A DNA stretch of 64,000 nt from Struthio camelus. Its lineage: Eukaryota > Chordata > Aves > Struthioniformes > Struthionidae. Made by a program: the position numbers and the translations under genes. Positions 47,157 through 58,955 of this stretch are shown in pieces; the first letter of the stretch is position 1; every line of letters begins with the position of its first letter. The notes beneath the pieces were generated by a model. That model was not told the origin of the DNA and made no database searches. It saw only the letters and a list, made by a program, of their open reading frames with translations. The stretch lies in assembly GCF_040807025.1 (NCBI RefSeq), contig NC_090968.1, forward strand, positions 496,001 through 560,000, read 5' to 3'.

Positions 47157-48791
47157 CTGCAGAAAGAGAGGCCGAGATCATTGCCCTTCCTGGGAAGACT
47201 GCGGAGGGCAGTGTGGAGGGCGGACTATGGTGCAGGCAGCGGTGCAGAAGAGCCATTGGCACAGAAACCCACACGAGGCTGCTTTCAGGATGAGAAGAAA
47301 GAACACAGGCACTGGTGCCTATCACCCAGGAAGGCCTTGGTGCCCTCCCATGACAGGGAGGTGTCATGGGTCAGTCTCCTCCTAACTCAGCAAGAGAGGA
47401 AGGAAAGACATTGAAAAATGTCCCGGCTCAGGAACTGCCTAGGAATTGCTGACATCTGCCTCCCTCCTTCCTCCGGAAAGGAAGAGGTCCCTCTTTGCAC
47501 CAGTACCAGCCGCATCAGCAGAGCACAGGAGGCTGGGGGAGCATGCATTCAGACAGTTCTCAGAGCAACTCTTCCTTTACGAACTGGGAGCTGCCAGAAA
47601 GCTCAGGAACCAACATGCTGCCCCCGGGGAACGTGGGCATCCTTGCCATTCTTGGGCACCCTGCCCTTTCTCCTTGCCCTCTTCAAAAGCATGCCCTTGC
47701 TGCTTGGGACTCAGCACTTCCCAAAACCCCACTGACCACCTCTGCTTCCTTGCACAGCCCAGCCTGCAGCATAGTTCCAAGTGCAGCTCACCACAGCTGC
47801 AAGTGCACTCCGAGGAAGAGGCAACGAGGTCTCTCAGCACTCCTGGAGACCCCTGCAGCCTCTTGCTACACACACGGCACTGGCCACAGATGCACAGCAT
47901 GCCTGTCAGCCAAGTGAGCCCAGCAGGAGTATGTGCCCTGCCGCCCAGCCAAATTGCAGCAGAAGTCCACAAGCCCTGCCCTGCCCCTGGCAGCTCTGAC
48001 CCTCACCCTTTTCAAAGGATTGGTGGAGAGGTGACGAACCTTTTGGCGTTGGCGGCAGTGCGATGGCCCCTCTCAGCGCAAGAAGAGCAAGCCCCTTCCC
48101 TCTGCCTGTGTTGCCGCTCGTGGGGTGAGGGGCGAGGGTGGGTGGCACCTACCTCCATGGGCTCCTCTGCTGGGGGCCGTGCGGGTGGGGGAGCCAAACG
48201 TGCCTCACCTCCTCCAAGGGTTCAGGTGCGCTCTCTCTGGCACGCTGTCAGCTTGAGGGCCTGTAGAGCACACGACTGTATGTGGCTGTAAAGGGAACAG
48301 GCTGCAGTTAGGGGAAAATCCTGCACGTGGCTTGGTAACTGCGACTGTATAAAGGCGGCCCCAGAACTTCAGAGAAGTCATCGTAGGTACCATAAAGGGA
48401 GGCAGAAGCAAGGCATGAATCTGTGGAATTAGCCAGCACTTAGGAAGAAGGAGGAGAAGCCTGGAGGAGAGGGCTCCTGGGGAGTGGGGGGAGGTAATGC
48501 CTAGCTGAGGCATGAATAGCTGAGGTGGGATATCCAGGACGGCTGAGAACTGTCTAAGGGCAGCCAGATGTGTTTCCTGCAGACCAGAGGGAGGTGGCAA
48601 GGACCTCCCCTTGAGCTCAGTGAATTCTGAGTGGTTCTGCTTTTTAAAGGAAGATCTACCTGCTTGCTCACTCTGAATACACTGTCTGTGCACCTCCCAA
48701 GACCAGGAAGCTTTTGAGCTTGCAGTGCGGCGTCACCTCCGTCCGGTAGAACTCAGGCTTGTTCTGAGAGTTGAATATCAACAACTGCAGG

Positions 48792-48944
48792 GTCACGGAA
48801 CCACGGAATGGCGGAGGGTGGAAGGGACCTCTGGAGATGGTCAGGGTCAGCTAGAGCAGGTTGCTCAGGGCCGGGCCCTGTTGGGTTTTGAATACCTCCA
48901 GTGAGGGAGACTCCACAGCCTCTCTAGCATTTCTTTCTGCCACC
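48792..48944 (-). mobile_element. CR1 LINE 3' end fragment, second insertion (inverted copy)
   Basis: Same insertion as 10150-10302, on the opposite strand in the inverted segment. Confidence 0.85.
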
Positions 48945-51801
48945 ACAGCATGGCAGCACCTCATGCCGGCCCAAGCCAAAGATCCTAGAGGCATAACTGA
49001 GTTCAGTCGGTCCAGAGAGTTGCCTCCCAGCAGTAGAGACAGAGAAACAATAGCAGTTGAGAAAAATGACTGACCCAACTGGGACAACCTAAGCTCACTT
49101 TTCAGCTGTGGCTGTAAATGCCTTCCCCTCGGGAATAGCAAAAGAGTAACATAATCTTTGTGGCCTATAGGTAACAAAATCAGAAATTGTTTCAGGTTTT
49201 CTCTTAAGCCGTTTCAACAAACCCTTTCTCAATTTTGTTCCCACCACAAAATTCACTGCTGTTTTAACAGTCCTGGAAGCTAGAAGGGCAAAGATGGCGA
49301 CACAAACCAACGTCGTTTTTTCACCTAGAAGAACGGACAGCACATTTCTTTTGCCTTCGGTCCCATAAGGAGTACTGTGGATTAAACGCACGTGCCCTAA
49401 TAGTCTGTGGATCATTTTGGTGGAGGAAAAGGGGGCTGCGTCCTTCAATTTGATCAGTAGCGCACTGCCCCGGTCTGGGCCAGGCCCCGGCAAGGTCTCC
49501 GCCTCCAGCCATTCCCCTGCAAAGGGAGCAAACCCCAACGGTCCCTCCATGGAGCTGACATCAAAGCAGCAGCTGGAGCCCAGCTGGCTGCATGGCCTCA
49601 TCCCTCCTGGCCCAGCCGTGGGGCCCTGAGGGAGGCTGCTCGCCCTGCCCCACTGCCCCCCCGCACTGCCTGTCCACCCGGGCCCTATGCCAGCCCTGGT
49701 GCTGGCCAGTTGCCCAGGACCAGGGCAGCTCCAGCTCCCTGCCAGGGGGTGGGAGTGCGGGAGGAGCCAGGCCAGGAGCTGGGGGGAGAGGCCGGACCTG
49801 CTGCCTGGCTGGGGCTGGAGCCCTGGTGTGGAGGGAGGCGGGGAGGGCCGGGGACCAGGCAGCAGCTGCGGGGCTGTGCCTGCGCCTGCTGCACTGCCGG
49901 GCCCTGCGGTGTGGGGAGAGGAGTCAGGAGGCAGGGCAGCGTGGGGAGGACGGCAGGGCGGCAGGGCAGGGGCAGGAGGGCAGTGGGGGCTGCAGCGAGG
50001 GGTCGAGGCCCGTGTTTCTGCGGCACAGTAGCACTCACACCACAGCCCAAGCCCCCTTGAAAGCACAGCAGCACGGGGGAAGGGGTGGGTAGGGGCAGGG
50101 TGTCAGCTGCCTCGTCAGCTTCCAAACTGTCCCTGGCCCCAGTGGCACAAGGAAGCAGAGGACAGTGACACTCTGTGCCCCTTGTTCTTGTGTCAAGGAG
50201 ATTCCCTGCCCCCAGACGGCCTGCAGCTCCCTCGTGCCAGCGCCTCCCTCCAGGACAGCGCCAGAGTCCCTGCCCTGCGGCTCCTCAGGCAGCTCCTGCT
50301 GCCCCCAGGACACACCAGCCTGCCCTTAGCTGACACACAGAGAAACAGACTTCTCGCTCGCTTATTCCTCCTTGCAAGCACACGGTTGTTGCTTTGCTGC
50401 TCTCCAGGGACGTTCCTGCTGCCCAAAGAGCCTTTCCCCAGGTGAGTGCATCGGCGCTGGCCTGCCCGGCCATTCCTGGAGCCTTCCCCTGTGTAGCGAC
50501 CCGAGCTGGGGGTGCTGCTCTGCAGTGGGAGCGGACCGTGGTGCCCTGGGGCCACAGGGTGACTCCGCCCTGGCCGTGGTGGTCAGGGTGGGAAGCAGAC
50601 CCCGCGGGACAGACAACCCCCTACCAAAGGGTAGGTGGCCATGGACGATGCTCTGAGCAATCGCAGGGCACTTCAAACAGCTCAGGCTGTGTTCAGGTGT
50701 GGCCCTAGATCAAGCCCATGGCTTTTCATTGAAGGTGACGTGAACCGCTCTCCAGGCTCCTTTCCCTGGGCCTCCGGGGTCCCCACTGCCTCTCGTGGGA
50801 CTGTAGGGCTCTCACTGGCCTGCACATTCATTGGTTTAGGCCTTTACCTTTGGATGACTCCACCTGATTTTGTGAAGCTCCATTCACTGCCCACCCCGAG
50901 GGCACGTGGTGCCCTTGGAGATGCCCTGTGCTCTCCTGGTGGCTCCATACTCCCTTGGAGAAGGATGGGAATCAGTCTCCAGCCCTGTCGTTTGGGAGAT
51001 ACCACTTGACCATTCACCACCTCCAGGAGCACTGGCTACCCACAAGCGAGAGCTGAATCCAGCCCTCCTTCCCTAACACATCATCCCATGGGCTCATCGC
51101 CTCGAGCCCATGGAGAACCCCCAAAAAGCAACAGGCCCCTTCAGGCTGAAAGCCCTTGAGCGCATTGTTGACTCCACCTTTGGAAGAAGAGCCCAACCTT
51201 CAAGCACTGCACTGAGGAAATCCCCATTTATTACAGAGAAGCCCGCTCTGACACAGTGATAGAAACAGTGTATCTGTCCCTGCCAGGAGTCCAGGCCTTG
51301 CCCCCGCCTCACCCTTACAGCCGGAAATGTCCCGCTAGAAGGCCCTATTCCCATCTCATGAGAAGACAGGACTCCTAGACAGGGCCAAGAAGGGAGTTAC
51401 TTTCCTCATGCTTCAGGGACTGATTTAGAGGAGGTAAACAATACATTGAGAAGGCCCTGGCATGAAGCGGGATTCCGTTCCATCCCGTGCACTCCACACA
51501 CTCTCAGGAGGGGGGATTCCCCTGTCCCCAGTTTTGGTGAGCACAAAATGGCTGTCTGCATGCCAGCTCCTTGTCTAAGCTCCCACTGTAATCAGTGGAG
51601 GTGGAGGGAGGGAGGGAGGGAGGAGGGGAATCCGCCCTGCACACACCAACACCTTTGAACTTCTGAAGGGACAGCGGTGGGCCAAGACGCGTGCAAGCGC
51701 CTGCTTGCTCTGATAGAGCAACTATGAGACCCAAACCCTGCCAGAGCATCAGCTGGCCGTGTGATAATCAGTGTCAGCCTTGCCTGCAGTGGCTGTCAGG
51801 T

Positions 51802-51999
51802 TCACAGAATCACACAGAAGCACGCAATGGCAAGCCTGGAAGGGACCTCTGGAGATCATCTAGTCCAACCCCCCTGCTCAAGCCGGGTCCTCTAGAGCAT
51901 GTTGCCCAGGACCGCGTCCAGGCCGGTTTTGAAAATCTCCAGCGAAGGAGACTCCACAAGCTCTCCGGGCAACCTCTGCCAGTGCTCCGTCACCCTCAC
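51802..51999 (-). mobile_element. CR1 LINE 3' end fragment (inverted copy)
   Basis: Same insertion as 7095-7293 on the other strand. It shares the single-G deletion with copy 2. Confidence 0.9.
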
Positions 52000-54246
52000 A
52001 GGCCTCAAAAGTTTCTTTTGAGGGAATCTGATGTTACAGGGGGTGTTGATTTAGCACAATGATTCAGCAATGCCCTGAGAGCACAATTCAAGTGTATCAC
52101 AGTACAAGTGTATACACTGAACAACATCTAGCTAGACAGTTCAAGCACAATACCAATCACAATACCAATGTGGTTGCCATTTCCAGTCTCAGACACGCTC
52201 AGCGTCACAACGCTGGTCAGGTCTGTGTGCAACAGCTGCGGTTAGTGAGCTGCATCCTACACTGTCCTTGCGATTCATGGGGCACCTTGCCCTCTGAGCC
52301 TTCTCCCATTGTAGGCGTTGTTGGTCAGTCACAGTAGGCTCTCGCAGGAATGACCGCTTACTGCAAAAAAATACCTGTCACCTGAGCCTGTGCTGTGGAC
52401 AAACTGGTGTCCAGGCTGGCTTCAATAAGCTTACAGCTAGGAGGAAGGAGAGCTCGGGCGTTAAGCATGAAAACTAAGGGTGGCTGCCAAACAGCACAGG
52501 CACAGCTTGTCTCCCTGAGGCTTAGTGATCTGTCCCCCGCAGATTCCCAGGCCCAAAGCGCAGCGGATCAGCAAGGCTGGACTGATCGCTCCAGGACAAC
52601 ACTGCGAAAAGGGTGATTATAGCGCGTGAGGGGTCTGCCCGCTGGAGCACAGCCCCTGAGCTTCCCGCGAGACAATAGCTGTGGGTAGCTGGCATCAGCG
52701 GGAAGCTCCTCTCTCTCAGCTAGCTGATAGGGGGAGTGGGTGTTGGCGTGCTCTTTCTCGGTATGCTGTTGGTTGGGGAGCACGTCCGAGAACTGAACCT
52801 GCAGTGTCTCTGATCTGCATGCAAGATGTGAGAGATAGGCAGCATACCCGCCATGCGATGCATCAGCTATGGCCCACTCCAAGCTATCTCCCTGGGAAGC
52901 ACACAGTGCAGGGGCCCCTATGGGATCTCCTTGTACTTGAGATGGCCTTGTTAGCAATTCTGCTAGTAGATCTGCGCTTCTGTTAGTGTTCATCATTCTG
53001 CCAGTAGATCTGATACCCGCCCATTAGTGAAGAGCCATGACATGAGTCTAAGCATGCCCCTACCGGGCTGTGCTCTGGGCAACGTGTGGGCTCCAGGTGC
53101 GACGCCTGTCCCTGCTGCCCTGCTGGCTCCTGCCGGCGCCCTGTGCCACTGACCGCTAGACCCCAACAAGGCAGGCCGGCTCAGAGGACACAGGGAGTGA
53201 CTGGCCACAACTGTTGCACAGAAAGCTGGCTTGCTCTCCGTGCAAAGGGGACTGGAGGCTGGCCTCTGTTTCAGAGGAACGGCTTGGGAGCTGTGGGCCA
53301 AGCAAGGCCACCATCCCCATGGCGGGAAATGAGTCTGCCATGCATTGGGAAAGGCGTCTGCCTGTCTGCCCCTGCTGCCACAGGGTCCCCAGTGGTTGGG
53401 CTCTAGCGCAGAGCCCTTTTGGGCCAGGCCAGCTGGCATCTTGCAGCAGAGGCTGTGGGGATGAAGGGCTTCCCCAGGGCTTTCTCCTCCCATCTCCAGC
53501 CCTGGGCTTTAGGCCTCCGTGCCCGGGGAGGAGGCTGGGGGAGCACAAGAGGCGGGTGCCTGCCGGGGGGCACTGGCCACCCCTGGCCAGCGCTCTCGGG
53601 GGCCCTTTGTGACGGCCCTTTGTGACGGCCCCAACCTCTTGTGACAGCGCAGCGCTGCTGCATTGCCTCGGGCGGCTGCAGAGTCTCGCCCAGCTGCCTG
53701 GTGGTCAGACTCGTGCCAAGCTCGGGTGTGAGGCGCAGGGGGTCGAGCAAGGCTTTTGGGGCTGGTGCTGGGCTCGTGCTCTGGGGCTGGCAGCAGACCT
53801 TGGTACCGCTCGCCAGAGGCACCGCTGCCTGTGCCTCCTCGTGCCCTGCCTGGCAGAGGCGGCTGGGCTCCCACGGGGCGTGCTTGCAGAGTGGAGGTGA
53901 GCTGCGTGGGGGACGTCCAGCACGGGCTGGACCGGGTCGGGCTGGGCGGTGGGGGCGGTGGGACTCGGGGAACTGCCAGCGCCACAGCCCGAGTGTGCCT
54001 GCCCGTGGGCCAGGGCTGTACACGTGTGCCTGGCACACGTGGACTGTGGGGGAGCAGGGTGGCTGCTTCCAGCTGTGCACGAGGACATCGTTTGGAGCAC
54101 ACGCAATATGGGTCTGTAAGTGTGCACGAGTGTTTATGTGTGTATACGCCGGGAAGGGTAGTGACCACGTGAGCGTCCCTGTGTGCCCGAGCACACGGGC
54201 TGTAGCCCCCTCACACCGTGCTGCCTCCCAGCGCACAGCCCAAGCC

Positions 54247-54793
54247 ATGGAGGTGGCGGATGTGAAGCTGGCCCTGCAGCGGGTACAGGCGCAGAAGCAG
54301 GAGCTGCTGAATCTCCTGGAGGCGCTGGAGAAGGACTATGAGGCGCTGCAGGGCACAAACGCCCGCCTGACCAAGCAGGTGGCCAGGTGGGGTGATCGCG
54401 ACGTGGCTGGGCGCGGGAATGCAGGAGGCTGGGGAGGTGTGCGGAGGTTGGCGGAGGAAGGGCAGGCAGGTGGGAGGGCCTGTGCCGGTGCGTGTGGTGT
54501 GATGGCACCCCGTTGCTGCAGGCAGCAGAGGCGCAGGAGAGGGGCGGAGGAGCTGGAAGGGCTGCTGGCCGAGCACAGCAGGCTGCTGGAGCAGCTGAAT
54601 GAAAGCAAGGAGGAGAGGGGCCATTGCAAGGAGCTGCTGCGGTGCCTGGTAGGCGTGGAGTGGCCTTGGTGCGCGGGGCTGGTGGTGCCCCCGCTGAAGG
54701 CCTGCTCTGTGCCCCCTCTGCTTGGCTCTGAAGCCCTGCTCTGCCCCCTTCCCCATGCAGCAGGAGGAGAAGCAGGAGCTGCAGGCTGCTGCC
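54247..54793 (+). pseudogene. TMCO5-like gene, 5' fragment truncated by the satellite
   Basis: Exon 1 (54247-54386), exon 2 (54522-54648) and the first 33 bases of exon 3 (from 54761) match copies 1 and 2, with ATG context and splice sites intact. At 54794 the sequence becomes minisatellite. The exon 3 frame reads on into the array and stops at TAG 54890-54892. All downstream exons, including the membrane segment, are absent, so no normal product is possible. The upstream region, including the candidate 5' noncoding exon with its donor at 53897, is complete, so a promoter may still point into the array. Confidence 0.8.
54791..54793. other. Junction of the inverted unit with the minisatellite, GCC microhomology
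   Basis: The unit sequence would continue GCC-CAGGAG, but here it continues GCC-TCAGGGCC. The latter is normal satellite sequence (compare about 58509 and 61761). GCC is shared by both sides. The join lies inside exon 3 of the coiled-coil gene, 33 bp after its acceptor. Confidence 0.88.
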
Positions 54794-55702
54794 TCAGGGC
54801 CTTGGAGTGGCTATTGGGGAGGGGTCGGGGCCTTGGAGTGGCTTTTGGGGAGGCGTGGGGTCCTCGGAGCGGCTTTGGAGGATGCCGAGTAGCCTCCGAG
54901 TGTGTTTTGGAGAGGCGGAGGGTCCACCGAGTGGCTTTTGTGGAGTCGGAGGTGGCTCGGAGTGTGTTTTGTGGAGGGCGAGGATCCTCGGAGTGTGTTT
55001 TGGGGAGGCCGAGGGGACTCCGAGTGTGTTTTGGGGAGGCCGAGGGGCCACCGAGTGTCTTTTGTGGAGTGTGAGGTGCCTCGGAGTGTGTTTTGGGGCG
55101 GCGGAGGGGCCTTGGAGTGGCTTTTGGGGATGTTGCGTGGCCTCAGAGAGTTTTTTGGGGAGGCCAAGGGTGTTGGGGTGTGTTTTGTGGAGGGCGAGGG
55201 GCCATGGAGTGTGTTTTGGGGAGGCCGAGTGGCGTTGGAGTGTCTTTTGGGGAGGGAGAGGAGCCTCGGAGTGTGTTTTGTGGAGGGCGAGGAGCCTCCG
55301 AGTGTGCTTTGGAGAGGCGTAGGGGCCGACAAGTGTGTTTTGTGGAGGCGGAGGGGCCTTGGAGTGTGTTTTGGGAGGGCTGAGGAGCTTCTGAGTGTGT
55401 TTTGGGGAGGCCATGGGGCGTCGGAGTGGGTTTTGTGGAGCCTGGGGAGCCTTGGTGTGTGTTTTGGGGAGGCCTCGGGGTCCCGGAGTGCGTTTTGTGG
55501 AGGCCGAGGTGTCTCGGAGTGTGTTTTGTGGAGGGAGAGGCCCCTTGAAGTGGCTTTTGTGGAGTGTGAGGTGCCTCGGAGTGTGTTTTGGGGATGCCGA
55601 GGGTCCTCAAAGTGTTTTTCGTGGAGTGTGAGGTGCCTGGGAGTGGCTATTGGGGAGGCTGAAGGTCCTCGGAGTGGCTTTTGGGGAGGCCGGGGATCCT
55701 CC

Positions 55703-58700
55703 GAGTGTGTTTTGGGGAGGCCGGGGAGCGTCACCGAGTGTCTTTTGTGGAGTGTGAGGTGCCTCGGAGTGTGTTTTGTGGAGGGCGAGGTGCCTCGGAG
55801 TGGCTTTTGTGGAGAGAGAGGAGCCTCGGAGTGTGTTTTTGGGGGGCCAAGGATCCTCAGAGAGTGTTTTGGGGAGGCGGAGGGGCGTCGGAGTGGCTTT
55901 TGGGGATGCCGAGTAGCCTCCGAGTGTGTTTTGGAGAGGCGGAGGGTCCACCGAGTGGCTTTTGTGGAGTCGGAGGTGGCTCGGAGTGTGTTTTGTGGAG
56001 GGCAAGGATCCTCGGAGTATGTTTTGGGGAGGCCGAGGGGACTCCGAGTGTGTTTTGGGGAGGCCGAGGAGCCTCAGAGTGTCTTTTGTGGAGTGTGAGG
56101 TGCCTCGGAGTGTGTTTTGGGGAGGCTGAGGAGCCTCAAAGTGTGTTTTGGGGAGGCTGAGGGGCGTCGGAGTGTGCTTTTGGGGAGGCCGAGGGTGTTG
56201 GGGTGTGTTTTGTGGAGGGCGAGGGGCCACGGAGTGTGTTTTGGGGAGGCCGAGGATCCTCCGAGTGTGTTTTGGGGAGGCCGAGGGGCCACCGAGTGTC
56301 TTTTGTGGAGTGTGAGGTGCCTCGGAGTGTGTTTTGTGGAGGCCTCGGGGCCTTGGAGTGGCTTTTGGGGATGTTGCGTGGCCTCAGAGAGTTTTTTGGG
56401 GAGGCCGAGGGTGTTGGGGTGTGTTTTGTGGAGGGCGAGGGGCGTTGGAGTGGCTTTTGGGGAGGGAGAGGAGCCTCGGAGTGTCTTTTGGGGAGGGCGA
56501 GGAGCCTCGGAGTGTGTTTTGTGGAGGGCGAGGAGCCTCCGAGTGTGCTTTGGAGAGGCGTAGGGGCCGACAAGTGTGTTTTGTGGAGGCGTAGGGGCCT
56601 TGGAGTGTGTTTTGGGAGGGCTGAGGAGCTTCTGAGTGTGTTTTGGGGAGGCCATGGGGCGTCGGAGTGGGTTTTGTGGAGCCTGGGGAGCCTTGGTGTG
56701 TGTTTTGGGGAGGCCTCGGGGTCCCGGAGTGCGTTTTGTGGAGGCCGAGGGGTCTCGGAGTGTGTTTTGTGGAGGGAGAGGCCCCTTGAAGTGGCTTTTG
56801 TGGAGTGTGAGGTGCCTCGGAGTGTGTTCTGGGGATGCCGAGGGTCCTCAAAGTGTGTTTTGTGGAGTGTGAGGTGCCTGGGAGTGGCTATTGGGGAGGC
56901 TGAGGGTCCTCGGAGTGGCTTTTGGGGAGGCCGGGGATCCTCCGAGTGTGTTTTGGGGAGGCCTCGGGGCCTTGGAGTGGCTTTTGGGGAGGCGTGGGGT
57001 CCTCGGAGCGGCTTTGGAGGATGCCGAGTAGCCTCCGAGTGTGTTTTGGAGAGGCGGAGGGTCCACCGAGTGGCTTTTGGGGATGTTGCGGTGCCTCAGA
57101 GTGGCTTTTGTGGAGGCCTTGAGGCCTCGGAGTGTGTTTTGTGGAGGGCGAGGAGCCTCGGAGTGCGTTTTGGGGAGGCCGGGGATCCTCAGAGTGTGTT
57201 TTGGGGAGGCCGGGGAGCGTCACCGAGTGTCTTTTGTGGAGTGTGAGGTGCCTCGGAGTGTGTTTTGTGGAGGGCGAGGTGCCTCGGAGTGGCTTTTGTG
57301 GAGAGAGAGGAGCCTCGGAGTGTGTTTTTGGGGGGCCAAGGATCCTCAGAGAGTGTTTTGGGGAGGCGGAGGGGCGTCAGAGTGGCTTTTGGGGATGCCG
57401 AGTAGCCTCCGAGTGTGTTTTGGAGAGGCGGAGGGTCCACCGAGTGGCTTTTGTGGAGTCGGAGGTGGCTCGGAGTGTGTTTTGTGGAGGCCGAGGGGAC
57501 TCCGAGTGTGTTTTGGGGAGGCCGAGGGGCCACCGAGTGTCTTTTGTGGAGTGTGAGGTGCCTCGGAGTGTGTTTTGTGGAGGCCTCGTGGCCTTGGAGT
57601 GGCTTTTGGGGATGTTGCGTGGCCTCAGAGAGTTTTTTGGGGAGGCCAAGGGTGTTGGGGTGTGTTTTGTGGAGGGCGAGGGGCCACGGAGTGTGTTTTG
57701 GGGAGGCGGAGGGGCGTTGGAGTGTGTTTTGGGGAGGGAGAGGAGCCTCGGAGTGTGTTTTGTGGAGGGCGAGGAGCCTCGGAGTGTGCTTTGGAGAGGC
57801 GTAGGGGCCGACAAGTGTGTTTTGTGGAGGCGGAGGGGCCTTGGAGTGTGTTTTGGGAGGGCTGAGGAGCTTCTGAGTGTGTTTTGGGGAGGCCATGGGG
57901 CGTCGGAGTGGGTTTTGTGGAGCCTGGGGAGCCTTGGTGTGTGTTTTGGGGAGGCCTCGGGGTCCCGGAGTGCGTTTTGGTGATGGTGAGGTTCCTAGAA
58001 GTGTATTGGAGGGAGGCCGAGGAGCCTCGGAGTGGCTTTGTTTTGGCCGAGGGGTCTCGGAGTGTGTTTTGTGGAGTGTGAAGAGCCTGGGAGTGTGTTT
58101 TGTGGAGTGTGAGGAGCCTGGGAGTGTGCTTTGGGTAGGCCAAGGGGCGTTGGAGTGGCTTTGTGGAGGCCGAGGGGTCTCGGAGTGTGTTTTGGGGAGG
58201 CCGAGGATCCTCCGAGTGTGTTTTGGGGAGGCCGAGTGGCGTCGGAATGGCTTTTTGGGAGGCCTGAGGGCCTTGGAGTGTGTTTTGAGGATGCTGAGGA
58301 TCCTCCGAGTGTGTTCTGGGGAGGTCGAGGGGTGTCGGCATGGCTTTGGGGAGGCCGAGGGGCATCGGAGTGGCTTTGGGGGAGGCCGAGCAGACTGGGA
58401 GTGTGTTTTGGGGAGGCGTTGGGGCCTTGGAGTGGCTTTTGTTGAGGAAGAGGAGCCTCGGAGTGTGTTTTGGGGAGGCCTCAGGGCCTCGGAGTGTGTT
58501 TTGGGGAGGCCTCAGGGCCTTGGCGTGGCTATTGGGGAGGGGTCGGGGCCTTGGAGTGGCTTTTGGGGAGGCGTGGGGTCCTCGGAGCGGCTTTGGAGGA
58601 TGCCGAGTAGCCTCCGAGTGTGTTTTGGAGAGGCAGAGGGTCCACCGAGTGGCTTTTGGGGATGTTGCAGTGCCTCAGAGTGTCTTTTGTGGAGGCCTTG

Positions 58701-58955
58701 AGGCCTCGGAGTGTGTTTTGGGGAGGCCGAGGAGCCTCGGAGTGGCTTTTGTGGAGGCCTTGAGGCCTCGGAGTGTGTTTTGTGGAGGCCTCGTGGCCTT
58801 GGAGTGGCTTTTGGGGATGTTGCGTGGCCTCAGAGAGTTTTTTGGGGAGGCCGAGGGTGTTGGGGTGTGTTTTGTGGAGGGCGAGGGGCCACGGAGTGTG
58901 TTTTGGGGAGGCGGAGGGGCGTTGGAGTGTCTTTTGTGGAGGGAGAGGAGCCTCG
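55703..58955. repeat. Higher-order repeat of the array, copy A (3253 bp)
   Basis: This block recurs 3,253 bp downstream. Overlapping frames on both strands from about 56200 to 58700 translate identically in both copies, so no substitution was noticed there. The left boundary lies in a GAGTGTGTTTTG monomer segment, with the first mismatch just left of 55703. About 105 monomers fit one block. Confidence 0.88.

Larger units (their letters stand above)
42211..54793. repeat. Inverted copy of the central part of the 20.35 kb unit
   Basis: This is the reverse complement of copy-1 positions 16868 down to about 4301. The two coordinates sum to 59079 on the left side and 59094 on the right; the 15 bp change comes from two in-frame length differences inside the TOPORS-like exon. 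It carries a TOPORS-like exon on the minus strand, both CR1 ends and the 5' part of the coiled-coil gene on the plus strand. Unit positions 1502-4300 and 16869-20351 are missing at this locus. Confidence 0.96.
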
